Translations under genes and position numbers: made by a program | Part shown: piece after piece, positions 33,252-41,423 of the stretch | How positions within the stretch are numbered: the first letter of the stretch is position 1 | Layout: every line of letters begins with the position of its first letter | Notes under the pieces: generated by a model | The model's database searches: none | What the model saw: only the letters and a program-made list of their open reading frames with translations | Told to the model about the DNA's origin: nothing | Assembly: GCF_052078665.1 (NCBI RefSeq) | Contig: NZ_JBQJIK010000025.1 | Location: 29,349 to 93,348, forward strand | Direction of reading: 5' to 3' | DNA length: 64,000 nt | DNA from: Inquilinus sp052078665 | GTDB taxonomy: Bacteria > Pseudomonadota > Alphaproteobacteria > DSM-16000 > Inquilinaceae

Positions 33252-34013
33252 TCACGGTTTGGCGGCGTCCTGAGCGAGCGAGCGCTCCAGGCCCTCGTTC
33301 CGCCGGTGGGCGCGGTTGAGCGCGGCGATCTCCGGATGCACCGCCAGGAAAGCCAGGATCTCGTCGGTGCCGAAGGCGGGATTCGCCGGGTACAGCGCGG
33401 CGTAGACCGCCCGCACCATCGCCAGGTCCTCCGGCGTGTCGACGGTCCAGCGCTGGTCGGACAGGTCGGTGTCGCCGACCAGGCTGCCGAGGCGGAACCG
33501 CTCCGGCCGGGTGTAGATGAAGCGGGTGACGTGCTCGCGCTCCGACGGCAGCGTCGCCTCGCGCCACGCCGCCTCCAGCACCTCGGCGCGCATCACCTCG
33601 GCGTCCAGCCCGTCGGGCCAGCGCGGCGTCAGCGTGTTGCAGGAATGGTCGTAGCCGCCGGCGACATGCAGCTCGACCAGCCGGTCGATCAGCTCCGGGT
33701 CGATCAGCGGGCAGTCGCCGGTCAGGCGCACGATCTGGCCGGCACCGCTTCCGGCCGCGGCGGCGTGGAAGCGGTCCAGCACATCGTCCAGGCTGCCGCG
33801 GAAGCACTCGACGCTGATCCGGGCGGCCAGCTCGGCCAGCGCGTCATCGGCGGCGTCGGTGCTGGTCGCCAGCACCAGCCGGTCGATCGTCCGGCAGCGC
33901 CGCAGCCGCTCGACCTGCCGTGCCAGCATCGGCTCGCCGAGCAGGTCGGCCATCACCTTGCCGGGCAGCCGCGACGAGGACATCCGCGCCTGCAGGATCG
34001 CCAGCACCGTCAT
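33252..34013 (-). CDS. SpsF-like cytidylyltransferase domain protein
   Basis: 253 aa from the ATG at 34013, overlapping the previous stop (ATGA). The N-terminal LAILQARMSSSRLPGKVM is the nucleotidyltransferase signature of SpsF/NeuA-type proteins. RLTGDCPLIDPELID contains the metal-binding Asp region, and ERFRLGSL...QRWTVDTPEDL follows. Members activate sialic-acid-like or other sugars with CTP for spore-coat or flagellar glycans. Third gene of the operon. Confidence 0.82.
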   Translation of the reverse strand: MTVLAILQARMSSSRLPGKVMADLLGEPMLARQVERLRRCRTIDRLVLATSTDAADDALAELAARISVECFRGSLDDVLDRFHAAAAGSGAGQIVRLTGDCPLIDPELIDRLVELHVAGGYDHSCNTLTPRWPDGLDAEVMRAEVLEAAWREATLPSEREHVTRFIYTRPERFRLGSLVGDTDLSDQRWTVDTPEDLAMVRAVYAALYPANPAFGTDEILAFLAVHPEIAALNRAHRRNEGLERSLAQDAAKP

Positions 34014-35275
34014 GCCCGCTCCCAATAGGTCGTGTCGTCCAGGATGAAGCGGCCTCCGGCCCGGGTCCAGCCGGCGCGCGCGAAGGGATCCGCTTCCGCC
34101 GCGGTCAGGCGGCGCAGCCCGAGCTGCTCGAAGGCCAGCCGCATCGCCAGCGCCACCGCCTCGTCCTGCCAGTCGGCAGGCATTTCTCCCGCGTCCTGCA
34201 GGGCGAGGACGGCCTCGCCCGAGGCCCGGTCGACCGGGCCGATCCGGACAGCACCGCGGGAATCGCCGCCCTCCTTCGGCTGTACCGCCAGCACCGTGGT
34301 CTCGCCGGAGGCCGCCGGCCGCAGCGCCACGGCGATCCCGGTCAGGATCGCGGCCGGGCGGTTGCCGGAGGGCCACAGCGCCGGATTCAGCACCAGGTCG
34401 TCGATCGATCGCACCGGCGCCACCGCCGGCGGGGCCGCGGCCGCGGCCTGCAGGATGCCGGCCAGCTCCTCCGGCCGGGTCACGCCGACCCGGGCGGTGC
34501 CGATCTCCGGCCGCCCGATCACCGCGCCCAGCGCCGCGGCCAGCGGGTCGGCGCCCGCTGCGGCGACGGCGTCGCGCCAGCGCCCGATCAGCGCCGCGGC
34601 CTGCGGCGAGACGCCGGCGGCACGGCCGGGTGGGGCCAGCAGCAGCCCCTGCAGGAAGACCGACCGGGCGTGCAGCTCGATCCCCCGATCCGCCAGCGCC
34701 GCCAGACGCGGCGGGCCGATCCGCCCGTCCACCGCGTTCCAGGGCAGTTGCACGATGTCGAGCGGATAGCGCGCCAGCACGGCGTCGAGCTGCCCGGCGC
34801 TGTAGATCGAGGCGCCGATGCGCTCGACCTCGCCGGCCCGCTGCAGATCTTCCATCGCCGCCCACAGCGCCGGGCCGCCGGGCCGCAGCAGGTCGTTGGC
34901 GTTGTGGGTCAGCAGGCCGGCCAGCCGGTCACGGCGCAGCTTCGTCCGCGACGCCGCGAAGGCGTCCAGCACGGCGCGCCGGATGTCGCCGTCGTCGCGC
35001 AACCCGCCCAGATGCGGCGTCTTGGTGACGATGCGGAAGCGGTGCGCCGCCGGCAGCACCGCGCCCAGCACCTGCTCGGCGGTGCCGTAGGCCGGGGCGG
35101 TGTCGAGCACGCCGATGCCGGCAGCGGCCGCCGCCTCCAGGATCGCCGCCACATCCTCGGGCGGGCAGATGCCGCGGTCGTTGGCGATGCCGTAGTCGAG
35201 CCCGAACTGGGCGGTGCCGAGGCCGAGCGCCGCGGCGCCACGCCAAGGTGGCGAGGCGAGCGGTGCGGCGCTCAA
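34010..35275 (-). CDS. aldo/keto reductase with C-terminal GNAT-like domain
   Basis: 421 aa starting at a TTG (35275) that overlaps the acetyltransferase stop as TTGA; no ATG or GTG lies before the conserved GLGTAQFGLDYG. The reductase domain has the catalytic set Asp-Tyr-Lys-His in DTAPAYG, VTKTPH and LLTHNAND. After about residue 290 the protein continues for roughly 130 residues with WQDEAVALAMRLAFEQLGL and AGWTRAGGRF, resembling the C-terminal half of a GNAT acyltransferase. AKRs of this sub-type occur in spore-coat and flagellar sugar clusters. The tail suggests a bifunctional enzyme, or a scaffold for the separate GNAT upstream. Confidence 0.75.
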   Translation of the reverse strand: MSAAPLASPPWRGAAALGLGTAQFGLDYGIANDRGICPPEDVAAILEAAAAAGIGVLDTAPAYGTAEQVLGAVLPAAHRFRIVTKTPHLGGLRDDGDIRRAVLDAFAASRTKLRRDRLAGLLTHNANDLLRPGGPALWAAMEDLQRAGEVERIGASIYSAGQLDAVLARYPLDIVQLPWNAVDGRIGPPRLAALADRGIELHARSVFLQGLLLAPPGRAAGVSPQAAALIGRWRDAVAAAGADPLAAALGAVIGRPEIGTARVGVTRPEELAGILQAAAAAPPAVAPVRSIDDLVLNPALWPSGNRPAAILTGIAVALRPAASGETTVLAVQPKEGGDSRGAVRIGPVDRASGEAVLALQDAGEMPADWQDEAVALAMRLAFEQLGLRRLTAAEADPFARAGWTRAGGRFILDDTTYWERA

Positions 35276-36048
35276 GATCCGGCCAGGCGGCGTCTCGGCG
35301 TGGCCTCGGCCCCATCGCCCTCCAGGACGCCGCGCTCGAACGCCTCGATCTCGGCCTTGTAGAGCGGCAGCTCGCGGTCGAGGAACTCGCCCAGCCGGGT
35401 GGCGAAGCCCTGCCGCGGCAGCCCGGCGATCAGCCGCAGCATGACGTCGTTGCCGGGCCACAGCTGCCCGCCGCGCCGGGCCTTCAGCGCCGCATAGTCC
35501 TCGTGCAGGCAGCAGATCATGACGGCGTTGCTGACGGTCTCGCGCCCCTTGACGAAGCCGCGGCGCATGATCCCGTCGGTGAAGTAGCCCAGCAGCTCCA
35601 GCCACTGGTTCCAGCGCGCCAGGCCGGGATGGGCCTGGCCGGCCCAGACCCGGTCCAGCCCCATGCGCTGGAAGGCATGATCGGTCACCCGGGCCATCGC
35701 CTCGAGCTGGATCAGCTGGCGGCCCGGCAGCGGCTCGCCGACCACCAGCGAGATCTGGGCCGAGCGGGCGACCCAGTCGATCGCCGACAGCGAGATGATG
35801 CCGTAGAGCGGCCCGCCGCCCTTGCCGCAGATCAGCACGGCGAAGCGGTCGCGCTTGCGGATCGATTCGAGGAAGCTGCGCTGGTCCTCGATGTGGTTCG
35901 GGTAGATGCCCTGGGACAGCCAGCGCGTCGTCTTCGCGTCGTTGAACCAGTCGGCCCAGCCGTCGGTGATCGCCTGCTCGGACGGGACGCAGAGGTCGAG
36001 GGTCTCGCCCTCGATGAAGACGGAATAGCGCGGCGTCTCATCCGCCAT
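35272..36048 (-). CDS. GNAT-family N-acetyltransferase (RimJ/RimL-like)
   Basis: 258 aa from the ATG at 36048. GETLDLCVPSEQ, WADWFNDAKTTRWLSQG, GIISLSAIDWVARSAQISLVVG and RVWAGQAHPGLARWNQWLELLGY fit GNAT enzymes of the RimJ/RimL and PseH type, which acetylate amino-sugars in nonulosonate pathways. A C-terminal extension of about 60 residues is charged. First gene of the operon; the 210 bp upstream to the terminator at 36259 hold its promoter region, without a clear consensus. Confidence 0.75.
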   Translation of the reverse strand: MADETPRYSVFIEGETLDLCVPSEQAITDGWADWFNDAKTTRWLSQGIYPNHIEDQRSFLESIRKRDRFAVLICGKGGGPLYGIISLSAIDWVARSAQISLVVGEPLPGRQLIQLEAMARVTDHAFQRMGLDRVWAGQAHPGLARWNQWLELLGYFTDGIMRRGFVKGRETVSNAVMICCLHEDYAALKARRGGQLWPGNDVMLRLIAGLPRQGFATRLGEFLDRELPLYKAEIEAFERGVLEGDGAEATPRRRLAGS

Positions 36049-36258
36049 ACGGGCGAATCCCTCTGCTGCCCTGCGGTCGCGCGCACGATTCGGCCCGGCG
36101 CCTGCCGGACGTCCCTTCGCTGTGGCGCAGCTCGATGTGCAAAATCGGCGATCCGCAATCGGTGGTCGAAAACGCCCTATCGGCGGACAACCGGCCCGTC
36201 CTGTCAAGCGGAACAAGACGCCGTCCGCCATAGCCGGATAGGACCGGCCCGGCAGCAA

Positions 36259-36286
36259 AAAGGCGCATCCCGGAGGATGCGCCTTT
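36259..36286 (-). terminator. Rho-independent terminator after etfA
   Basis: A perfect 12-bp stem (36259-36270 with 36275-36286), 4-nt loop, followed on the minus strand by a T-run (TTTTTGC). It lies 33 bp after the etfA stop. Confidence 0.85.
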
Positions 36287-36318
36287 CCGCGTCTTGAACG
36301 GTGGACCGAAGTGTCGCC

Positions 36319-37257
36319 TCAGCCCTTCTTGAGTTCGGCCTCAAGCTCCGGGATCAGCTTGAACAGGTCGCCGACCAGGCCGTAATCGGCGACCTGGAAG
36401 ATCGGCGCCTCCTCGTCCTTGTTGATGGCGACGATGACCTTGCTGTCCTTCATGCCCGCCAGGTGCTGGATCGCGCCGGAGATGCCGACGGCGATGTACA
36501 GGTCCGGCGCCACCACCTTGCCGGTCTGGCCGACCTGGTAGTCGTTCGGCACGTAGCCGGCGTCGACCGCGGCACGGCTGGCGCCGATGGCGGCGCCGAG
36601 ATGGTCGGCGATGCCCTCGAGGATCTTGAAGTTCTCGGACGAGCCCATGGCGCGGCCGCCGGAGATGATGATCCGGGCCGAGGTCAGCTCCGGCCGCTCG
36701 GACTTGCTCAGCTCCTGGCCGACGAAGCTCGACAGGCCGGCATCGGCCTTGGCCTCGATCGATTCGACCGCAGCCGAGCCGCCCTCGGCGGCCGCGGCCT
36801 CGAAGGCGGTGCTGCGCACCGTGATCACCTTGATCGGGTCGCTCGACTGCACCGTGGCGATGGCATTGCCGGCATAGATCGGCCGCTCGAAGGTGTCGGG
36901 CGAATCGACCGCGGTGATCTCGGAGATCTGCTGCACGTCGAGCAGGGCGGCGACGCGCGGCAGCAGGTTCTTGCCGGCGCTGGTCGCGGTGGCGAGAACG
37001 TGGCTGTAGCCCTTGGCCAGGTCCACCACCAGCGGCGCCACGGCCTCGGCCAGCTGGTGCTCCAGCGCCGGGGCCTCGGCCAGCAGCACCTTGGCGACGC
37101 CGGCCACCTTGGCCGCGGCGTCGGCCGCCGGCCGGGCGCCGGATCCGGCGACCAGGATGTGGACGTCGCCGCCGATCTTCTGCGCCGCGGTGACGGCATG
37201 CAGGGTGGCGGCTTTCAGCGTGGCGTTGTCGTGGTCGGCAACGATCAGGATCGACAT
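36319..37257 (-). CDS. etfA: electron transfer flavoprotein alpha subunit
   Basis: 312 aa. MSILIVADHDNATLK at the N-terminus; the FAD-binding C-terminal domain has ISGGRAMGSSENFKIL, IGASRAAVDAGYVPNDYQVGQ and GISGAIQHLAGMKDSKVIVAINKD. With EtfB it accepts electrons from acyl-CoA and other dehydrogenases and passes them to ETF-ubiquinone oxidoreductase. 17 bp after etfB. Confidence 0.96.
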   Translation of the reverse strand: MSILIVADHDNATLKAATLHAVTAAQKIGGDVHILVAGSGARPAADAAAKVAGVAKVLLAEAPALEHQLAEAVAPLVVDLAKGYSHVLATATSAGKNLLPRVAALLDVQQISEITAVDSPDTFERPIYAGNAIATVQSSDPIKVITVRSTAFEAAAAEGGSAAVESIEAKADAGLSSFVGQELSKSERPELTSARIIISGGRAMGSSENFKILEGIADHLGAAIGASRAAVDAGYVPNDYQVGQTGKVVAPDLYIAVGISGAIQHLAGMKDSKVIVAINKDEEAPIFQVADYGLVGDLFKLIPELEAELKKG

Positions 37258-37274
37258 GTCTTGGTCCCCCGCCC

Positions 37275-38024
37275 TCAGATCACGCGTGCTTCGGTCTTCA
37301 GCTTGGCCACCAGCTCCTGCACGCTGGCGACCTTGACGCCGCCCTTGCGCTTCGCCGGCTCGACCACCTTCAGCGTCTTCAGCCGCGGCGCCGGGTCGAC
37401 GCCGAGATCGGCCGGGCTGACGATGTCCAGCTGCTTCTTCTTCGCCTTCATGATGTTCGGCAGCGACGCGTAGCGCGGCTCGTTCAGGCGCAGATCGGTG
37501 GTGATGATCGCCGGCAGCTTGACCCGGATGGTCTCCAGCCCGCCATCGACCTCGCGGGTGACCAGCGCGGCGCCGTCCTCCAGCACCAGCTTCGAGGCGA
37601 AGGTCGCCTGGCCCCAGCCCAGCAGGGCGGCCAGCGCCTGGCCGGTCTGGTTGGCGTCGTCGTCGATCGCCTGCTTGCCCAGGATCACCAGCTGCGGCTG
37701 CTCCTTGTCGACCAGCGCCTTCAGGATCTTGGCCACGGCCAGCGGCTGCAGCTCGACATCGGTCTGCACCAGGATGCCGCGGTCGGCGCCCATCGCCAGC
37801 GCGGTGCGGATCGTCTCCTGCGCCTGCTGCGGGCCGACCGAGACGGCCACGACCTCGGTCGCCTTGCCGGCTTCCTTGGCGCGGATCGCCTCCTCGACCG
37901 AGATCTCGTCGAAGGGGTTCATCGACATCTTGACGTTGGCCATGTCGACGCCCGACCCGTCGGCCTTGACCCGGACCTTGACGTTGAAGTCGATCACCCG
38001 TTTGACCGGGACCAGGATCTTCAT
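37275..38024 (-). CDS. etfB: electron transfer flavoprotein beta subunit
   Basis: 249 aa from the ATG at 38024. MKILVPVKRVIDFNVKV, MNPFDEISVEEAIR and the AMP-binding GKQAIDDDANQTGQ are diagnostic. The C-terminal LPNIMKAKKKQLD forms the recognition loop for partner dehydrogenases. Operon with etfA. Confidence 0.96.
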   Translation of the reverse strand: MKILVPVKRVIDFNVKVRVKADGSGVDMANVKMSMNPFDEISVEEAIRAKEAGKATEVVAVSVGPQQAQETIRTALAMGADRGILVQTDVELQPLAVAKILKALVDKEQPQLVILGKQAIDDDANQTGQALAALLGWGQATFASKLVLEDGAALVTREVDGGLETIRVKLPAIITTDLRLNEPRYASLPNIMKAKKKQLDIVSPADLGVDPAPRLKTLKVVEPAKRKGGVKVASVQELVAKLKTEARVI

Positions 38025-38195
38025 CGGCTCGCACTCCATCGGACGGCGCTTTTCGCGCTGCAGAAAGACGCTTTTAGAGCCCGCAAGCGGGATCGGCAAC
38101 CGCCCTGGGGCGGATAGCGAACAGAGGCCCGATTTCCGGGCCCGGGGTCCATCCGATCCGCGACGGTTTGTGCTCCGCCGCCGACGGCGATGCGG

Positions 38196-38678
38196 TTACG
38201 GCTTCGGCTGGCCGGGGTCGAAGGTCGGACCGCCCATGCAGGGCGCGACGATGTCGGAGCATTGGGCGGTGCGGAGATAGCCGCCCGAGGTGCGGTAGCG
38301 GACCTCGGCGACCCGGCCGTCGACCAGGGTGAAGGTCGCCTCGCAGTAGTTCGGGTCCAGCGCGCTGGTGCCGATCTTCTGGCCGACGCCGGCATTGACC
38401 GGCTCGATGCCCATGCCGCTTCCGGCCGAGCCGCCGAAGGCGCCGATGCTGGCAGCCTCGTCCGCGGCCATCCCGGCGCTCTGATAGGTCAGGTAGTGGG
38501 TGTTGCCGTCGCTGCGGCTGCGGGACGGCGTGCCGGCACAGGACAGGAGGCGGGCCTCGCTCAGCCCGACAAGGTCGTTCTGGGCCGTCAGCGCCTGCTG
38601 CTGCCGGGCCTCGCGCTCGGAACAGCCGTTGAGGACGAGGAAGGCGATCCCGGCCAGGACGGCGTGGCGAAGGGTCAT
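38196..38678 (-). CDS. predicted lipoprotein, unknown function
   Basis: 160 aa from the ATG at 38678. Signal peptide with lipobox LVLNGC (Cys at about 19). The mature part has LVGLSEARLLSCAGTPSR, a glycine-rich IGAFGGSAGSGMG stretch and four Cys that may form disulfides. SEARLLSCAGTP resembles SmpA/OmlA-type small lipoproteins that track a DNA-damage or envelope role, but I cannot name a family with confidence. Confidence 0.7.
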   Translation of the reverse strand: MTLRHAVLAGIAFLVLNGCSEREARQQQALTAQNDLVGLSEARLLSCAGTPSRSRSDGNTHYLTYQSAGMAADEAASIGAFGGSAGSGMGIEPVNAGVGQKIGTSALDPNYCEATFTLVDGRVAEVRYRTSGGYLRTAQCSDIVAPCMGGPTFDPGQPKP

Positions 38679-38758
38679 GAGGCAACTCCCGAGAACCAAC
38701 GACAGGTTGCGGCCACGATAGCACGCCGGGCAGGATCGCAACCCCGTTCGTGGCCTCG

Positions 38759-39382
38759 TCAGAGTTGCTTCGAGATTCTCTGCGCCATGTCCTGCGGCGA
38801 CAGCTGCGGCGGCAGGATGTCCAGCACCTGCCAGTCCGGCCCCATCATGTAGACGAAGGCGGAATGGTCCATCGAATAGGCGCCGTCCTGCTGCGGCGCC
38901 TTCTTGTAGTAGACGCGGAAGGCCTTGGCCGCCTGGGCGATCTGGTCGGCCGAGCCGGTCAGTCCGACCATGCGGGGGTGGAAGGCCTGGGCGTACTGCC
39001 CGACCACCTCGGGCGTGTCGCGCTCCGGGTCGACGGTGACGAACACCGGCACCACCCCCTCGGCCTTCGGCCCCAGCGTGTCCAGCGCCGCCGCCATGGT
39101 CGACAGCTCGGTCGGGCAGACATCGGGGCAGTTGGTGAAGCCGAAGAAGACCAGCGCGTCCTTGCCGGCGAAATCCTTCTCGGTGACCGGCTTGCCGGCC
39201 TGGTCGACCAGCGCGATCGGGCCGCCGACCGAGCCGAAGCCCTGGCCGACGACGCCGCCGCTGCCGGGGGGGCCGAGCCAGAAGGCCACGGCCGCGGCGA
39301 TGGCGATGGCGGGCACCGCCAGCGCCAGGATCCGCAGGATCCGTTTCGTCCACATCTCGACCGGCCTTCCCCCGTGAGTCAT
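38759..39382 (-). CDS. SCO1/SenC copper chaperone
   Basis: 207 aa. An N-terminal membrane anchor (about residues 14-35) and a thioredoxin fold with the copper ligands Cys85 and Cys89 (FTNCPDVCP) and His173 (MDHSAFVYMM). SCO1 proteins deliver copper to the CuA site of cytochrome c oxidase or act as thiol reductases in the periplasm. No oxidase genes are nearby. Confidence 0.93.
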   Translation of the reverse strand: MTHGGRPVEMWTKRILRILALAVPAIAIAAAVAFWLGPPGSGGVVGQGFGSVGGPIALVDQAGKPVTEKDFAGKDALVFFGFTNCPDVCPTELSTMAAALDTLGPKAEGVVPVFVTVDPERDTPEVVGQYAQAFHPRMVGLTGSADQIAQAAKAFRVYYKKAPQQDGAYSMDHSAFVYMMGPDWQVLDILPPQLSPQDMAQRISKQL

Positions 39383-39450
39383 TGTCCTCCGTCATAGGCC
39401 CTGCGTCCTTCCAACGGAAGCGCGCGCGGCGTCGCAGAACGGACGATATC

Positions 39451-39624
39451 ATGGCGGACAGGACACAGCCGGGCGCGGCCGGCGGCGATGCGGATGCGGA
39501 AAGCGGCTCGGTCGGCGACGACAACCGCGGCCGGGCCCTGGTGGCGCTGGAGGTGATGCGCCGGCGCCGCCTGATCGACCCGGCCACCTACGAGGTGCGG
39601 AAGCGGGAGATCGAGGAATCGTAG
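39451..39624 (+). CDS. small charged protein, unknown
   Basis: 57 aa from the ATG at 39451. An acidic disordered N-terminus is followed by a basic helix (RALVALEVMRRRRLIDPATYEVRKREIEES) that resembles the SHOCT-like short C-terminal helix of oligomerisation motifs. It is divergent from the SCO1 gene. I recognise no family; it may be a real small gene because it ends directly at a hairpin. Confidence 0.45.
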   Translation: MADRTQPGAAGGDADAESGSVGDDNRGRALVALEVMRRRRLIDPATYEVRKREIEES

Positions 39625-39650
39625 GTTGGGTTCGCGTCCGCGAACCCAAC
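39625..39650. repeat. perfect 12-bp-stem palindrome, REP-like or terminator
   Basis: GTTGGGTTCGCG pairs perfectly with CGCGAACCCAAC across a 2-nt loop, immediately after a stop codon and between convergent genes. The GTAGGTTGGGTT start resembles repetitive extragenic palindromes, and there is a short GCCTACG partner downstream (39665-39671). Only one copy is in this window. Confidence 0.6.
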
Positions 39651-39666
39651 AGCATCGAGCAGCAGC

Positions 39667-40554
39667 CTACGCCATCAGCACGGCCAGCAGCACCGGCAGG
39701 GTCAGCAGGCTGATGATGGTGCCGACGACGACGGCGCCGGCCACCTCCTCCACCGGGCCGCCGTAGCGGGCGGCGAACAGGTAGTTGAACACCGCGGGCG
39801 GCATCGCCGATTGCAGGATCAGGATCGCCGCGGTCGGGTGCGGGATCGCGAACAGCCAGACCACGCCGTATCCGGCGGCGAGGCCGAGCCCGAGGCGCAG
39901 CCCGGCCAGCCACAGCGCATGGCCCAGATTGGCGATGCGCAGGCTGGCCAGCGACACGCCGAGCGCGATCAGCATCAAGGGCAGGGTGACGCCGCCCAGC
40001 AGCTCGGTCGCATTGGCCAGCCAGCGCGGCGTGTCGATGTCGCCGGCGGCGAAGGCGATGGCCAGCAGGATGGCGTAGATCGTCGGCGTCCTGAGGATCT
40101 CGGTCCAGCGGGCGTGGCCGGAGGCGCAGGAGACGCCGACGGTGAACTGCAGCAGGGTCATGGCGGCGGAGAAGGGCAGGGCCAGGGCCAGCCCCTCGTC
40201 GCCGAAGGCGAAATAGGCGATCGGCAGGCCGAGATTGCCGGCATTCGGCAGCATCACCGTCGGCAGCAGCGGCCGCACCGTCCGGCCGGTGGCGTACAGC
40301 GCCAGCCCGCCGACCAGGCCGCAGGCGAACACCGCCAGCAGCGCCAGCCCGGCTTGGCCGATGATCTCGCCGGCCGGGATGTGGAACCGGGTCAGGGTCG
40401 AGAACACCAGGCAGGGCGAGCCGACATAGGTCACCAGCCGGGTGACGAAGCCGAGGTCGAAGGGATGGCGCGACCGGGCCCAGACATAGCCGACCCCGGC
40501 CGCGGCCACCACCGGCGCCAGCACCGGGACCAGGGCGGCGATGAGGTCGATCAT
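39667..40554 (-). CDS. AEC-family transporter (auxin efflux carrier-like permease)
   Basis: 295 aa with about ten hydrophobic segments. GSPCLVFSTLTRF in the first half and LIALGVSLASLRI plus LQSAMPPAVFNYLFAARYGG in the second are AEC family features. Such carriers move malonate, malate or similar acids across the inner membrane. The start overlaps the PAP2 gene stop (ATGA). Confidence 0.85.
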   Translation of the reverse strand: MIDLIAALVPVLAPVVAAAGVGYVWARSRHPFDLGFVTRLVTYVGSPCLVFSTLTRFHIPAGEIIGQAGLALLAVFACGLVGGLALYATGRTVRPLLPTVMLPNAGNLGLPIAYFAFGDEGLALALPFSAAMTLLQFTVGVSCASGHARWTEILRTPTIYAILLAIAFAAGDIDTPRWLANATELLGGVTLPLMLIALGVSLASLRIANLGHALWLAGLRLGLGLAAGYGVVWLFAIPHPTAAILILQSAMPPAVFNYLFAARYGGPVEEVAGAVVVGTIISLLTLPVLLAVLMA

Positions 40555-41240
40555 CGGATGACGGCGGCCGGGCCGCCGGTCGTCTCCAGGCAGCGGCGCA
40601 CGGCCAGCGCCACCACCACGCCCAGCCAGGCGCCGGCGACGATGTCGGCCGGGTAGTGCGAGGTCACGACGACCCGGCTCAGCGCCACCAGCCCGCCCAG
40701 CAGGGCGAAGGCCCAGCCCCAGCGCGGGAACAGGATCCACAGCGCGGCCATCGCCGTGGCCATGGTCTGGGCGTGGCCGGACGGGAAGCTGTTCGAGAAC
40801 AGGTCCCAGCCGAAGGGGTGCGGCGCGAAGGCGTCCTGGCGGAACAGGTGGCGCGGCCGCGGCCGGCCGATCGCCGCCTTCAGCAGCCAGTTGGTCAGGG
40901 TCGTCGCCACCAGCGCCACCAACATGAAGCCGAAGCCGCGGGCCCGCTGCAGCCGCCGCGCCCGGACGTCGCCATAGGCGGCCAGGAAGGCGGCGAAACG
41001 CCAGCCGAGCCAGCCCAGGATCGCCAGCGCGTACCACCACACGCCCAGGCCGATATCGGTGAAGACCTTGACCGCGGCGATGACGCCGGAGCCGCGACGG
41101 GCCTCGAACCACAGCGCCGCCGGCCGGTCGACGAAGGCGACCAGCAGGGCGCACAGCACGGCGACGGCAATGCCGCTGGCCAGCAGCGGCCGCGCCGCCA
41201 AATCGCTGCGTCTCGCCGCGATGTTCTCCGATCGACCCAC
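40551..41240 (-). CDS. PAP2-family phosphatase
   Basis: 229 aa with five or six membrane segments. The three PAP2 motifs are present: KAAIGRPRPR, SFPSGHAQT and SRVVVTSHYPADIVAG, giving the catalytic His pair. Likely a membrane lipid phosphatase (undecaprenyl-diphosphate, phosphatidate or lipid A). First gene of a two-gene operon with the AEC transporter. Confidence 0.88.
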   Translation of the reverse strand: MGRSENIAARRSDLAARPLLASGIAVAVLCALLVAFVDRPAALWFEARRGSGVIAAVKVFTDIGLGVWWYALAILGWLGWRFAAFLAAYGDVRARRLQRARGFGFMLVALVATTLTNWLLKAAIGRPRPRHLFRQDAFAPHPFGWDLFSNSFPSGHAQTMATAMAALWILFPRWGWAFALLGGLVALSRVVVTSHYPADIVAGAWLGVVVALAVRRCLETTGGPAAVIR

Positions 41241-41353
41241 TGCCCCTCCGGATGCGTCCGTCGTTTACGACAAACCGCCGCTTCCAGAAACGGCATTCCG
41301 GGCATCCGAGGGTCCCGGTTCTGTAACCTCTGAAGTCTGATGTGAAATACAGA

Positions 41354-41367
41354 CATTGATCTCAATG
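41354..41367. promoter_or_regulatory. inverted repeat upstream of the TauD-family gene
   Basis: CATTGA-TC-TCAATG is a perfect 6-2-6 inverted repeat within an AT-rich stretch (41330-41395) between the divergent PAP2 and dioxygenase genes, 56 bp before the ATG at 41424. Candidate operator or promoter element; the regulator is unknown. Confidence 0.4.
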
Positions 41368-41423
41368 AAAATGTATATCTAAATGATACCCGACGCCGCG
41401 ACGTGAATGAACAGGAGCACAGC

